Shown: one piece after another, positions 1-8,714 of the stretch
Layout of the letters: each line of letters starts with the position of its first letter
How positions within the stretch are numbered: position 1 is the stretch's first letter
Notes under the pieces: generated by a model
Seen by the model: only the letters and a program-made list of their open reading frames with translations
Databases searched by the model: none
Told to the model about the DNA's origin: nothing
Origin: Vibrio galatheae
GTDB lineage: Bacteria; Pseudomonadota; Gammaproteobacteria; Enterobacterales; Vibrionaceae
NCBI RefSeq assembly: GCF_000967545.1
Contig: NZ_JXXV01000008.1
Span: forward strand, 34,645-98,644
DNA: 64,000 nucleotides
Direction of reading: 5' to 3'
Position numbers and translations under genes: made by a program

Positions 1-33
1 CGCTTTACTGTCATCCACGATCAGAATTTTCAC
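1..33 (-). CDS. Response regulator, N-terminal 11 codons only (cut by window edge)
   Basis: Read on the minus strand, the first 33 bases encode MKILIVDDSKA from a GTG start. This is the hallmark beta-1 strand and acidic pair of a CheY-like receiver domain (ILIVDDS). An AGGTGG Shine-Dalgarno lies about 8 bases upstream of the GTG, and an in-frame TAG precedes it, so the start is well placed. The rest of the gene is outside the window, so output domain and pathway cannot be stated. It is transcribed divergently from the coiled-coil gene at 137, and the two share a gap of about 100 bases. Confidence 0.7.
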   Translation of the reverse strand, partial: MKILIVDDSKA

Positions 34-136
34 CGCTTTTCGCCACCTACCCTACTAAACTGTCTAAATTATAGGCACATTTCCTTCAAGCAACTAAACT
101 TACAAACCATGAATAGCTTAACTTGCGTGGTAAGAG

Positions 137-895
137 ATGGATTTAACGCCACTATTAACTTCAGAAAACCTACTGGCTCTCGCCGTCGATTTTGGGTTGC
201 TTATCCTGCTGGTATGGTTTGTCATTTTGCTTTTAATCCTACGTGAGTTTCGCCACTTTGCCCGCCAAATCGTCACAGGACGCGATATGGACAACAATAC
301 CTATGAGTTGTGCCAACAGTCTGTCGACAACGCCCTCAACTACACCGATGATAACAATGCCACGCTCAATGACTTAATCATCATCCAACAAGCACTAGAA
401 AGTCAGGTATCACAAATAAAGGCCGCTAATGGTGAATTGAGTGCACAGGAGCAAGAATCTATTGATGAGCTAAACCAGAAACTGAGTAAATCGCACCGCC
501 TAATCAAAAAGCTAAAAGGAGATTTAGACAAAAGTGTCCGCGGGCTACAGAAAGCGAAAAGCCGACTATTGAAACAGAGTGATACGGTAGAAAGTCTACA
601 GATAGAAAACCAGCAGTTAGAGAAGCAATTTGAACAGCTAGAGCAGGAATATATCCAAATCAGCGAGTCTGGTGGCACGGAAAATTTAGCCAAGCAATTT
701 CAGCAAGAGAAAAAGCAGCTGCAAGACCAGATCGAAGCATACAAACAGAAGCTCGCCTCGGCAGGAGATACAAAAGGCTTGGCGGCAGAACTAGAAACCT
801 CCAAGCAGCAGCTTGCCCATATGAGTAAAGAAAAAGAGTTTGTAGAAAAGAAATACCTCGAGTTACTCCAAGAGGCCGAACAGCAAAATCAATAG
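137..895 (+). CDS. Membrane-anchored coiled-coil protein, function unknown
   Basis: A 252-residue protein with one strongly hydrophobic segment near residues 12-37 (rich in Leu, Val and Ile), followed by a charged Gln/Lys/Glu-rich region from about residue 85 to the end. That region has the heptad character of a long coiled coil. The expected topology is one inner-membrane anchor with a long cytoplasmic rod. No catalytic motif is visible. It is divergent from a response regulator gene and ends 23 bases before the convergent SPOR gene. I do not recognise the family; such proteins are sometimes annotated as chromosome-partition or SMC-like on coiled-coil similarity alone, which I would not trust. 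The Shine-Dalgarno is weak, so the start is less certain than the frame. Confidence 0.75.
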   Translation: MDLTPLLTSENLLALAVDFGLLILLVWFVILLLILREFRHFARQIVTGRDMDNNTYELCQQSVDNALNYTDDNNATLNDLIIIQQALESQVSQIKAANGELSAQEQESIDELNQKLSKSHRLIKKLKGDLDKSVRGLQKAKSRLLKQSDTVESLQIENQQLEKQFEQLEQEYIQISESGGTENLAKQFQQEKKQLQDQIEAYKQKLASAGDTKGLAAELETSKQQLAHMSKEKEFVEKKYLELLQEAEQQNQ

Positions 896-918
896 CGCAA
901 CGCTAATGATTCATACGG

Positions 919-1851
919 TTACTTGACGCACACAACATTCAATAACGATGTGCCTTTTAACTGATTGACTTTACCACTGGTAAATAGCCCTGTTTTTTCT
1001 GCGCCCCAATAAGGCAAGTGCATCGGCCAGTTATCTTGCTTCATGACATCAGAATCGAGTAAAGCCTGCCACTCCTCAGAGCTGGCTAAGCGCATTCCTA
1101 ATCGGTAACAGGTTTTATATGCTCCCTCGTAGTCAAGTCGATTCCAAGGCAAGTTGTGCTCCATATAAAACTGATCATTGCTAAACATGCTGTATGGCAC
1201 TTTATACTCCACGCCTGATACCGATGCCGTTAAACGAATGGCAACGTCTGATTGATTCGGCTGCGGCGCATCAGCTACCACCTCACTGGCAATAGGTTCT
1301 GGCTGAGCCATTACGGGTGCAGGAATCACAGTGGTCGCTTGAGGTTTTGTTTTGCTACTCGGCTTAGGTTTGGGCTGTGGTTTGACCGCCGCTTTTTTCA
1401 GTGGTGCCCCTTTCACCACTTCGCGAATGAACGCTTCTTTATAACCCGGCTCCGTTTTCACTCTAGCTAAATCTTGCTTAGCTTGGGAGAAATCTTGGTA
1501 GGGACCAATCAAGCAGCGGTAAGCCTTGTCTTCAGGCTTTGCCCAAACGTCCGTTGAGATATGTTGATAAAGTTTTTTCGCTTTTGCCACAGGCAGTGGC
1601 TGACTGAAGACACCACACTGAATCCAGAACGTTGACTCTTGCCCACGCGGTTGAGATTTGCCCCACAATCCTTGTCCAACAGGACAGGTCTTATCTAGCA
1701 ATGGTAACTCGTTAGTCGATGCCTGAGTCGCATCACATAGAAACTCGTCAGCTAAGATTGGTGCTGAAAACAGAGGTAAAGCCAATGCTGCGACAAGAGT
1801 CCAACACTTGCAAAATGTTTGTTTTGGCTTTGCGGCCATATTGATATCCAT
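919..1851 (-). CDS. Secreted SPOR-domain protein with a C-type-lectin-like C-terminal region
   Basis: About 310 residues. The N-terminus has a basic stretch followed by a hydrophobic core ending near an ALA-type cleavage site (PILADEF), so it is probably exported. A SPOR-like repeat (pattern FWIQCGVF... then YRCLIGPYQDFSQA) follows at roughly residues 70-145; SPOR domains bind denuded peptidoglycan at division sites. A Lys/Pro-rich linker comes next. The last 90 residues contain a pattern (AYKTCYRLGMRLASSEEW) reminiscent of the FGE/DUF1566 lectin-like fold; this last assignment is inference. Starts are possible at ATG 1851 or ATG 1839; a TTG further upstream is less likely. It is convergent with the coiled-coil gene on its left. 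A role in cell-envelope remodelling is likely but the substrate is unknown. Confidence 0.75.
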   Translation of the reverse strand: MDINMAAKPKQTFCKCWTLVAALALPLFSAPILADEFLCDATQASTNELPLLDKTCPVGQGLWGKSQPRGQESTFWIQCGVFSQPLPVAKAKKLYQHISTDVWAKPEDKAYRCLIGPYQDFSQAKQDLARVKTEPGYKEAFIREVVKGAPLKKAAVKPQPKPKPSSKTKPQATTVIPAPVMAQPEPIASEVVADAPQPNQSDVAIRLTASVSGVEYKVPYSMFSNDQFYMEHNLPWNRLDYEGAYKTCYRLGMRLASSEEWQALLDSDVMKQDNWPMHLPYWGAEKTGLFTSGKVNQLKGTSLLNVVCVK

Positions 1852-1940
1852 ACCCTTTACACTTAACGTCAAGTTTAGCCACTTTGGTCGATCACTATAG
1901 TGACTTTATTGGCGTTTCACCGCCCTGATATTGAGAATGC

Positions 1941-1971
1941 AAAAAAAGAGCCGTAATGACTTACGGCTCTT
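1941..1971 (-). terminator. Rho-independent terminator of the peptide ABC operon
   Basis: An 11-bp perfect stem (AAGAGCCGTAA with its complement) and a TGAC tetraloop are followed on the minus strand by seven T residues. It lies 40 bases past the stop codon of the last permease gene and ends that operon. Confidence 0.85.
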
Positions 1972-2010
1972 AGTGTAGTGAGATTTTTATAATCAAATCT
2001 TAGGCTTGGA

Positions 2011-2949
2011 TCACCCTTTATAAATTTTAGGGTTAAATACATCACGTAACCAGTCACCAAGCAAATTGATAACCAACACCAATGTTACCAATACAACGCC
2101 TGGGAACGCAGTAATCCACCACGCACCTGAGAAAATGTAGTTAAATCCAATACTAATGAGCGCACCCAACGAAGGTTGGTCTACTGGCAAACCTAGGCCT
2201 AGGAAAGAAAGTGCCGCTTCTGACATGATGGCGTTTGCCACCTGTACGGTTGAGATAACAAGGATTGGCGATAGACAATTTGGCAGGATATGGCGGAACA
2301 TAATGCGCGGTGCTTTAAAGCCCATTACGCGTGCCGCTTCAACATACTCTTTCTTCTTCTCTGCCAACACTGAAGCACGAATAGTACGAGCATACTGAGG
2401 CCATTCCGCAACGCCGATAATGACTACCAGCATAACAACCGCATACTGACTGTAGAAATCACTACCAAAGCTGGCTTTAAAAATCGCCGACACAATGATC
2501 GCCACCATCATGGTTGAAAATGACAACTGAACATCAGCAAAGCGCATTAGGAAGCTATCAATACGGCCACCGAAGTAACCCGCTGACAGACCAATCACAA
2601 TCCCTAGCACAAGCTGTAAGCCTACCGCTAAGAAACCAATGCTTAGAGACAGACGTGAGCCATAAAGAATAGTCGATAGGATATCGCGACCCTGTTCATC
2701 TGTACCTAGGACAAAACGCTCATCACCACCTTCCATCCATGATGGAGGTAGCTCTGAATCCATAATATCAATTGACGCCAGATCGTATGGATCGGTTGGA
2801 GACAGAATTGGTGCAGCCAGCGCCATCACCAAAAACATCATGAACACAGTAAAACTCGCCATAGCGACTTTATCGCGTTTAAAGTAATACAAGAAATCCG
2901 ATTGTTTGAATCGCTCCCAACGTGAAGGAGCAGCTGCTGTTTGACTCAT
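2011..2949 (-). CDS. Peptide ABC transporter permease, DppC/OppC type
   Basis: A 312-residue inner-membrane subunit of a peptide importer. It has an N-terminal cytoplasmic leader with an OppC_N-type helix (residues about 25-50), a periplasmic loop containing the typical FVLGTDEQGRDILS motif, and about five further membrane spans. The EAA loop that docks on the ATPase reads EYVEAARVMGF near residue 200. It starts 2 bases after the stop of the DppB-type gene, so the two permeases should be made as a pair. The family is clear; the actual peptide specificity is not visible. It is the last gene of the operon and is followed by a strong terminator. Confidence 0.92.
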   Translation of the reverse strand: MSQTAAAPSRWERFKQSDFLYYFKRDKVAMASFTVFMMFLVMALAAPILSPTDPYDLASIDIMDSELPPSWMEGGDERFVLGTDEQGRDILSTILYGSRLSLSIGFLAVGLQLVLGIVIGLSAGYFGGRIDSFLMRFADVQLSFSTMMVAIIVSAIFKASFGSDFYSQYAVVMLVVIIGVAEWPQYARTIRASVLAEKKKEYVEAARVMGFKAPRIMFRHILPNCLSPILVISTVQVANAIMSEAALSFLGLGLPVDQPSLGALISIGFNYIFSGAWWITAFPGVVLVTLVLVINLLGDWLRDVFNPKIYKG

Positions 2950-2951
2950 GG

Positions 2952-3929
2952 TTATGCTCCTTTACCTGTTAGATCGACCGTTGGGTTGATGATGCCGTAA
3001 AGCAAGTCAACAATTGTGTTGGTCACAACGAAAATTAAACCCACGAAGATGACGTAAGCCGTGATTAGCGGCGTATCGACGCGGTTGATCGCTTCAAGGA
3101 AAAGGAAGCCAGTACCCGGCCATTGGAAAACAGTTTCAGTCAATATGGTGTAAGCAACCATAGTACCGATTTGCACACCACCAACGGTAAGAACAGGCAA
3201 CATAGTGTTTTTCAATGCATGCTGGTAGTAAATTTTGTTCAGTGCGAGACCTTTCGCTTTACCAAACTTGATGTATTCAGAGCTCAGTACTTCGAGCATT
3301 TCAGAACGAACTAAGCGAATGAACAAAGGCAACATAATCGACGCAAGAGCGATACATGGCAAAATTAAATGTGCTAAGCCATCCAGCGTGAAATAGCCTG
3401 ACTCCCAACCCAATAGGTTGGCTGTTTCGCCGCGACCATAAGAAGGTAGCCAACCTAGCTCAATAGAGAACACATACATCAGCATAATGGCCGTCAAGAA
3501 GACAGGAATCGAAATCCCGATACTACTTCCCGCCATCACTAGTTTGGTGAAGAAACTTTTGGGGTGAATAGCCGAGTAGACGCCAAGCGGAATCGAACAA
3601 ACGACAATGATCAGAGTGGCACCGAAAACCAATTCTAATGTCGCGACCAATTTATCAAGAATCACCTCAACCGCTGGGCGCTTGAAGAAATAGGATGTAC
3701 CAAGATCACCTTGTATCGCAGAGCTTACAAAGCGAGTGTATTTTGTAATGAAGGGATCATTCAGACCTAGTTCGTCACGCAGAGCTTGTCGTTCGGCTTC
3801 TGAAACCGACTGACCTACCAGCTCACGCAATGGGTCACCTAAGTTATCCTGAATGGCAAACGCCACTAGACTGATCACAAACATCACTATCAGTGCCTGA
3901 AACAGGCGCTTGACCAGAAACGAAAACAT
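2952..3929 (-). CDS. Peptide ABC transporter permease, DppB/OppB type
   Basis: A 325-residue permease with six predicted membrane spans. The N-terminal helix (MFSFLVKRLFQALIVMFVIS) is typical of DppB/OppB proteins, as is the GDPLRELVG segment after it. The ATPase-coupling EAA-type loop reads EYIKFGKAKGL near residue 220. It pairs with the DppC-type subunit encoded immediately downstream to form the translocation pore. The gene lies 165 bases downstream of the binding-protein gene, and that gap holds a terminator-like hairpin that should lower permease expression relative to the binding protein. Confidence 0.92.
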   Translation of the reverse strand: MFSFLVKRLFQALIVMFVISLVAFAIQDNLGDPLRELVGQSVSEAERQALRDELGLNDPFITKYTRFVSSAIQGDLGTSYFFKRPAVEVILDKLVATLELVFGATLIIVVCSIPLGVYSAIHPKSFFTKLVMAGSSIGISIPVFLTAIMLMYVFSIELGWLPSYGRGETANLLGWESGYFTLDGLAHLILPCIALASIMLPLFIRLVRSEMLEVLSSEYIKFGKAKGLALNKIYYQHALKNTMLPVLTVGGVQIGTMVAYTILTETVFQWPGTGFLFLEAINRVDTPLITAYVIFVGLIFVVTNTIVDLLYGIINPTVDLTGKGA

Positions 3930-4041
3930 TCCTTGCCCCTTAACTTTCCATAGATTTCAGCCTGCGAAGCCAAAGAGTCTTTGGTCGCAATCTTCAGTCT
4001 TAAAAATGGCACCTAACCCGACTGAAACAAAGTTAAGTACC

Positions 4042-4077
4042 AAAAAATTAGTGGGCACCTGCATCATGCAGATGCCC
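4042..4077 (-). terminator. Intercistronic hairpin/attenuator between binding protein and permeases
   Basis: The inverted repeat GGGCACCTGCAT / ATGCAGATGCCC (one mismatch) is followed on the minus strand by ACTAATTTTTT. It sits 18 bases after the binding-protein stop and upstream of the permease genes. It probably works as a partial terminator or 3' stabiliser, giving more binding protein than permease. Confidence 0.75.
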
Positions 4078-4094
4078 AACTTACTTCAACCTAA

Positions 4095-5645
4095 TTATTT
4101 AACCACTAGATCGCCGAAGTAAGGGAAGTTCATCGCGTTAACGATTGGAGCGATATCTACGTTAGATTTTGCGCCCCATGCGAGGTTCTGCCAGTGTAGA
4201 GGAACAAACGCAGCTTCGTTGTACAGCGTCGTTTCTACTTGTTGTAGCATCTGTGCACGCTTAGCAGGATCCGTTTCTACGTTTGAATCCATTACTAGCT
4301 TGTCCACTTCTGCATTTGAGTAGTGACCACAGTTGTACTGACCTTTACCCGTTTCTTCGTTACGAGTCATAGTTAGGAACTCAGAGAAGTTCGCTGAATC
4401 TTCTGTATCTGAGTGCCAACCAATCATCAGCATATCTGCTGCACATAGGTCGAACTCAGGCCAGTATTGCGCTTTAGGCATAGTCTTAAGATCAACTTTG
4501 ATACCAATCTTAGATAGCATTGCTGCAGCTGCCTGAGCAATCTTCGCATCGTTCACGTAACGGTTGTTTGGCGCCATCATAGTTAGCGTAAAGCCGTTCT
4601 CGTAACCTGCTTCTTTCATCAGAGCTTTAGCTTTCTTCAGATCGTAACGAGGAACAAGATCTGCGCTGTAACCTGCATAGCCTGCAGGGCCTTGCTGACC
4701 CGCTGCTGTAGCGAAGTCTTTCATGATCTTCTTAACGATACCTTCGTTGTTGATTGCGTGAACAATCGCCTGACGAACGCGAACATCTTTAAGTGCTTCG
4801 TTGCTGCTTTGGTTCATTTGGAACGTGATGATACGAGTACCTGGTAGAGTAACCAGATCGACATTCTTCGCATCTTGTACACGCTTGTGGTCGTTTGGAG
4901 CCACTGGCGCAATCATATCAACATCGCCAGAAAGAAGTGCTGCAACGCGAGTTGCGTCTTCTTTGATTGGTACTAGTGTTAGTTTGTCTACGTTACCAGT
5001 GTTCTTGTCCCAGTAACCGTCAAAACGTTCAAATTCTACTTTTACACCTTGCTCACGAGAAGTAACAACGAATGGGCCAGTACCTGATACGTTGGTTGAA
5101 GCAAAAGAGTTACCGTGCTTAACCACTTCGCCCTTGTCTTTGCCATCAGCCGTTGTGCCTGAGTAGAACTTGCTGTCCATTGGGAAGATGTAAGTCGCGG
5201 TTTGAAGAACCAGCGGGTATGCGCCTTTAGAAACAAGCTCTACCGTGTAATCATCAACTTTAACCATCTTCTCGTACGGTTCAAAGATCGCTTTAAAGTC
5301 TGGAGAGTCTTTCAGACGGTCAAACGTCCAAACTACATCATCAGCGGTTAGTTCGTTACCAGAGTGGAACTTCACACCTTCACGCAGTTTGAAGCGGAAT
5401 GTTGTATCATCAACACGTTCCCATTTCTCTGCAAGGCGAGGTTCAAAATCTAACTTCTGTGTGTAACGAACTAGTGGATCAAACACCATGTGAGACATTT
5501 GCAGTGTGCCGCCAGAAAGCTGCTCATGCGGGTCAAGTGATACTGGGTCTGCGTCATAAGCGACGGTAATATCTGCTGCAGCTGCGCTAAAGCTCAAGCC
5601 TGCTGCCATTAAAGCCACTGCTAGTTTGCTTTTCATGGTTTTCAT
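4095..5645 (-). CDS. Periplasmic peptide-binding protein, SBP_bac_5 family
   Basis: A 516-residue solute-binding protein that delivers peptides, or a related solute, to the permeases encoded downstream. The start is the ATG at 5645, because AAGGAG lies six bases ahead of it; an ATG 15 bases upstream overlaps that Shine-Dalgarno and is unlikely. The signal peptide runs over about the first 24 residues (MKTMKSKLAVALMAAG, ending AAAAD). The mature protein opens with the family pattern ITVAYDADPVSLDPHEQLSG and continues through the cluster-C binding-protein fold (FRLREGVKFHSG). There is no lipobox, so it should be soluble in the periplasm. It is a DppA/OppA relative; the ligand cannot be read from sequence. 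Confidence 0.93.
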   Translation of the reverse strand: MKTMKSKLAVALMAAGLSFSAAAADITVAYDADPVSLDPHEQLSGGTLQMSHMVFDPLVRYTQKLDFEPRLAEKWERVDDTTFRFKLREGVKFHSGNELTADDVVWTFDRLKDSPDFKAIFEPYEKMVKVDDYTVELVSKGAYPLVLQTATYIFPMDSKFYSGTTADGKDKGEVVKHGNSFASTNVSGTGPFVVTSREQGVKVEFERFDGYWDKNTGNVDKLTLVPIKEDATRVAALLSGDVDMIAPVAPNDHKRVQDAKNVDLVTLPGTRIITFQMNQSSNEALKDVRVRQAIVHAINNEGIVKKIMKDFATAAGQQGPAGYAGYSADLVPRYDLKKAKALMKEAGYENGFTLTMMAPNNRYVNDAKIAQAAAAMLSKIGIKVDLKTMPKAQYWPEFDLCAADMLMIGWHSDTEDSANFSEFLTMTRNEETGKGQYNCGHYSNAEVDKLVMDSNVETDPAKRAQMLQQVETTLYNEAAFVPLHWQNLAWGAKSNVDIAPIVNAMNFPYFGDLVVK

Positions 5646-5739
5646 GCATAACTCCTTCATGCGGGATTCATCCCTAGTTGTTGTATTTGCTTCTGTTTAT
5701 ACCCCGTCGACATAACGACGACGGGAAAGATTTACGACT

Positions 5740-7455
5740 TTATGCCGTTTTTACTTCTTCTCTTAAGCCTGTGAATTCAGGCATTAATGAAATCAGTTGC
5801 TTACTGTATTCGTGTTGAGGTGTTCTAAATAGCTGTTCTGTTGGGGCAACTTCCAATAATGTGCCCATCTGCATCACACCCACTCGGTCACACATCTGAC
5901 GAATAACGGGTAAATCGTGACTGATAAATAGCATGGTTAGATTTAGCTCATCTTGTAAATCTTTAAGTAGGTTAAGGATTTGCGCCTGTACCGACACATC
6001 AAGAGCTGAGGTAGGTTCGTCACAAATCAATAAACGAGGGCGAGTTGCCAGTGCACGCGCAATCGAGATACGCTGGCGTTGACCACCAGAGAATTCGTGC
6101 GGGTATTTCACCCCTGCCATCTTACCCAGACCAACATGCTCAAGCAGGTCATTAACGATCTGTCTTGTTTCCGCTTCACTGTTGGTCAGTTTATGGAATC
6201 GGATAGGCTCTGCGATGATGTCGAAAATCTTCATCCGCGGGTTCATTGAAGTATATGGGTTTTGGAACACCATCTGCATTTGGCGACGCATCGGGCGGCG
6301 TTCTTTCTCTGACTTCAACGCTGTTAGATCAACACCTTCAAAGGTCACTTTGCCTGAGTTGGGGGCGTAAAGACCAGCAATCACACGCGCGATAGTTGAT
6401 TTGCCCGAGCCGGACTCGCCAACCAAACCGAAAGTTTCACCCTCGAACACTTCAAAACTGACATTATTTGAAGCCTGGACATATTCACGGCGACTTTCAA
6501 ACAAAGAATCTTTGGTCACGAAACGTAGATTAACGTTTTCTACTGTGAGTAGTGAACCTGTGTACTCTCGATGATCCTGGCTTTGACCCAACCAATGATT
6601 TTTCACATCCAGAGGCTCCATCTCGTGTGCTTCTTCGATGTATGAAACCAAAGGAAAACGATCCAATTTCATATCAGAGCGAGGGACAGCAGAAATAAGA
6701 CTACGTGTGTATGAGTGGTCAGGATCGCCAAGCACTTTCGCCGTTGGACCGAACTCAACTAAGTCGCCACGGTACATTACCGCCACGCGGTCTGTAACGT
6801 TGGAAACTACGCCCATATCATGGGTAACCAACATACAGCCAACGTTGTTCTTTATACACAACTCTCGAATAAGACTAAGAATTTGATCTTGAATCGATAC
6901 ATCCAATGCCGTCGTGGGTTCATCGGCAATAATCAGATCAGGTTCACCCGCAAGGGCAATGGCGATAACTACGCGCTGACGCATACCACCAGAAAATTGG
7001 TGTGGATATTGTTTTAATCGATTTTCAGGTTGTGGGATACCCACCTGTTCCATTAAAGAGAGCGCTCTTTGGTACGCCTCTTGGTCAGAAACCTTCATAT
7101 TGGCATGAATTGTTTCTTTCAGTTGATGTTCAACGGTAAACAGAGGGTTTAGAGATGTCATTGGATCTTGGAAGATAAATCCAATTTTAGAGCCACGAAC
7201 CGTACGCATTTGCTCTGGCGTTAAACCAGAAATAAGCTCACCGTCAAGGTAGACATCGCCACTAGCAATACGACCTGGGGGGCTAAGAAGATCGATAACT
7301 GCGTTACCAACCGTTGATTTACCTGCGCCTGATTCGCCAACAACGCCGACGATTTCTCCACGCTCGATATTAAAGGAGAGTGATTTAACTGCGGCATGTA
7401 CACCATGACGCGAAGGGTACTCAATTCGAAGGTTTTTAACTTCTAAAAGTGACAT
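5740..7455 (-). CDS. Peptide ABC transporter ATPase with two fused nucleotide-binding domains
   Basis: A 571-residue protein holding two complete ABC ATPase domains, equivalent to DppD and DppF in one chain. Domain 1 (about 1-260) has Walker A GESGAGKST, signature FSGGMRQR and Walker B LIIADEPT. Domain 2 (about 300-560) has GESGSGKST, FSGGQRQR and LLICDEPT. All key residues are intact in both. The start is ATG 7455, with AGAGGT seven bases upstream; an in-frame start further out lacks such a site. Fused peptide ATPases of this kind (YejF and GsiA types) are known. It is the first gene of the operon, 94 bases ahead of the binding protein, an order opposite to the usual binding-protein-first layout. 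Confidence 0.93.
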   Translation of the reverse strand: MSLLEVKNLRIEYPSRHGVHAAVKSLSFNIERGEIVGVVGESGAGKSTVGNAVIDLLSPPGRIASGDVYLDGELISGLTPEQMRTVRGSKIGFIFQDPMTSLNPLFTVEHQLKETIHANMKVSDQEAYQRALSLMEQVGIPQPENRLKQYPHQFSGGMRQRVVIAIALAGEPDLIIADEPTTALDVSIQDQILSLIRELCIKNNVGCMLVTHDMGVVSNVTDRVAVMYRGDLVEFGPTAKVLGDPDHSYTRSLISAVPRSDMKLDRFPLVSYIEEAHEMEPLDVKNHWLGQSQDHREYTGSLLTVENVNLRFVTKDSLFESRREYVQASNNVSFEVFEGETFGLVGESGSGKSTIARVIAGLYAPNSGKVTFEGVDLTALKSEKERRPMRRQMQMVFQNPYTSMNPRMKIFDIIAEPIRFHKLTNSEAETRQIVNDLLEHVGLGKMAGVKYPHEFSGGQRQRISIARALATRPRLLICDEPTSALDVSVQAQILNLLKDLQDELNLTMLFISHDLPVIRQMCDRVGVMQMGTLLEVAPTEQLFRTPQHEYSKQLISLMPEFTGLREEVKTA

Positions 7456-7975
7456 TACCAGACCTCTACTGCTTCGGCAGTTTTCTGCCCTGTCTGAAAG
7501 TGAATCCATTCATACCAGAATAACGTTCTGGCTATTTACAAGGCCATCAATTTGGCAAAAAATTCACAGAAAAGCAACAAAGATAGGATAAAAAGTTGAA
7601 ATAGAACAAAAACCAAGCAGTATCGCAAAATAAATATGCAATCAATCTATATCTTCGATTGGTCATACCTGAGAGACAAATGGGTCAGAGAGCAATGAAA
7701 AAGAGGAGTTTGGTCATTTGTTATTTATTTTGGCCACAAGCATAAATGAATACTAATTCAACAAAAGCACGCGCGACAAATTAACAAAATAAAAACACCA
7801 ATCCAGTTTAAAAACATAAAACCAGTTATTTAAACTGCAATATAAGCAAATAACAAAAATAAAACACCACAAACCTCTTATAGATAAACTTAATTATCTA
7901 GCAATAACGAACGCATAATTTAAACGCATAATTGATTAACTATTAGCGTATATAGATAAGGGAAATTTAGCAAAG
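7456..7975. other. AT-rich gene-free stretch upstream of the ABC operon
   Basis: About 520 bases with no credible reading frame. It is markedly A+T-rich, with short dyads and direct repeats: TAGATAA-n6-TTATCTA at 7881-7900, and two copies of AACGCATAATT around 7910-7933. It must hold the promoter of the leftward ABC operon near 7456-7600, but I cannot assign boxes with confidence. Nothing suggests a mobile element. Confidence 0.5.
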
Positions 7976-8063
7976 GTCGCTATGATTGACAGCGGTCAGT
8001 AAGGGGCCTTATTTGAACTGCAGGCGGACCCCACCCAAGGTTCATATAACTACAATCAGAACG

Positions 8064-8093
8064 AAAAAAGCCTCGTCATTTCTGACGAGGCTT
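8064..8093 (-). terminator. Terminator hairpin between repeat units 2 and 3
   Basis: An 11-bp perfect stem (AAGCCTCGTCA) and a four-base loop are followed on the minus strand by six T residues. It is the distal terminator of the tRNA-Pro-derived repeat array. Confidence 0.85.
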
Positions 8094-8177
8094 CCCAATA
8101 GTTATCGGTGAAGAGACATTCCTTGGACATCAGACGAACCCCGCCTTGGGTTCGAACCTTGTTATATTTCAAATAGT

Positions 8178-8206
8178 AAAAAGCCCTAGTCTTTCGACTA
8201 GGGCTT
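8178..8206 (-). terminator. Terminator hairpin between repeat units 1 and 2
   Basis: An 11-bp perfect stem (AAGCCCTAGTC) with a four-base loop, then a T5 run on the minus strand. Confidence 0.85.
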
Positions 8207-8291
8207 CAATAGTGGTTGGTGAAGAGCTATTCCTTGAACGTCAGGCGAACCCCACTCAGGATTCGAATCAAACCCTAAATACACAGAAAGT

Positions 8292-8323
8292 AAAAAAGCC
8301 GTAGTATTTCTGCTACGGCTTTT
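8292..8323 (-). terminator. Terminator of the tRNA operon
   Basis: A stem of 11 bp (AAAAGCCGTAG) with an eight-base loop and a T6 run on the minus strand, seven bases after the CCA of the last tRNA-Pro. It is the primary terminator of the Arg-His-Pro-His-Pro operon. Confidence 0.85.
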
Positions 8324-8330
8324 CTAATAG

Positions 8331-8407
<77 letters not shown>

Positions 8408-8461
8408 ACTTGTATTTTGTCCTGAATTAAACAGGACAGGAAACCGAAGTTACCTAAACAA

Positions 8462-8538
8462 TGGGGTGGCTAACGGGACTTGAACCCGCGACAACTGGAA
8501 TCACAATCCAGGGCTCTACCAACTGAGCTATAGCCACC
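8462..8538 (-). tRNA. tRNA-His (anticodon GTG), promoter-distal copy
   Basis: The cloverleaf on the minus strand has anticodon loop TTGTGAT (GUG), the extra 5' G typical of tRNA-His opposite C73, T-arm CGGGTTCAAGTCCCG and an encoded CCA. It is identical to the copy at 8715. Confidence 0.97.
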
Positions 8539-8580
8539 ATCAAATTGTAGTGTTCATCGCTATAGCGAAAAACGAAATAG

Positions 8581-8657
<77 letters not shown>

Positions 8658-8714
8658 ACAAGCTGTTTTATCCTGATAATTTATCAAGATTGGAAGCTGT
8701 GCTACCAGAATAAA

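Larger units (their letters stand above)
7985..8330 (-). repeat. Array of tRNA-Pro 3'-end-derived repeats, each behind a terminator
   Basis: Read leftward from the last tRNA-Pro, three degenerate units follow. Units 1 and 2 each begin with a terminator hairpin, continue with a T-arm-like GATTCGAATCC or GGTTCGAACCC, then GGGGTTCG and a spacer (GTTCAAGGAATAG or GTCCAAGGAATGT), and end in CTCTTCACC-n6-ACTATT. That ending matches the 3' end and flank of tRNA-Pro (CTCTTCACCGACCACTATT) at about 17 of 19 positions. Unit 3 (about 7985-8050) is more decayed. The design resembles the rtT repeats after E. coli tyrT, which carry the last 19 bp of that tRNA. The function is unknown. Confidence 0.7.

Noticed and set aside
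7456..7975. AT-rich block as a horizontally acquired insertion
   Set aside because: No integrase, terminal repeats or target duplication can be seen; AT-rich regulatory gaps of this size are ordinary.
7985..8060. Possible intact tRNA pseudogenes in the repeat array
   Set aside because: The units contain only T-arm-like and 3'-end segments; no anticodon arm or acceptor 5' strand can be found.
8064..8323. CRISPR-like interpretation of the regularly spaced hairpins
   Set aside because: Only three units, repeats differ in sequence and each hairpin has a T-run, so these are terminators with tRNA-derived tails; no cas genes are present.
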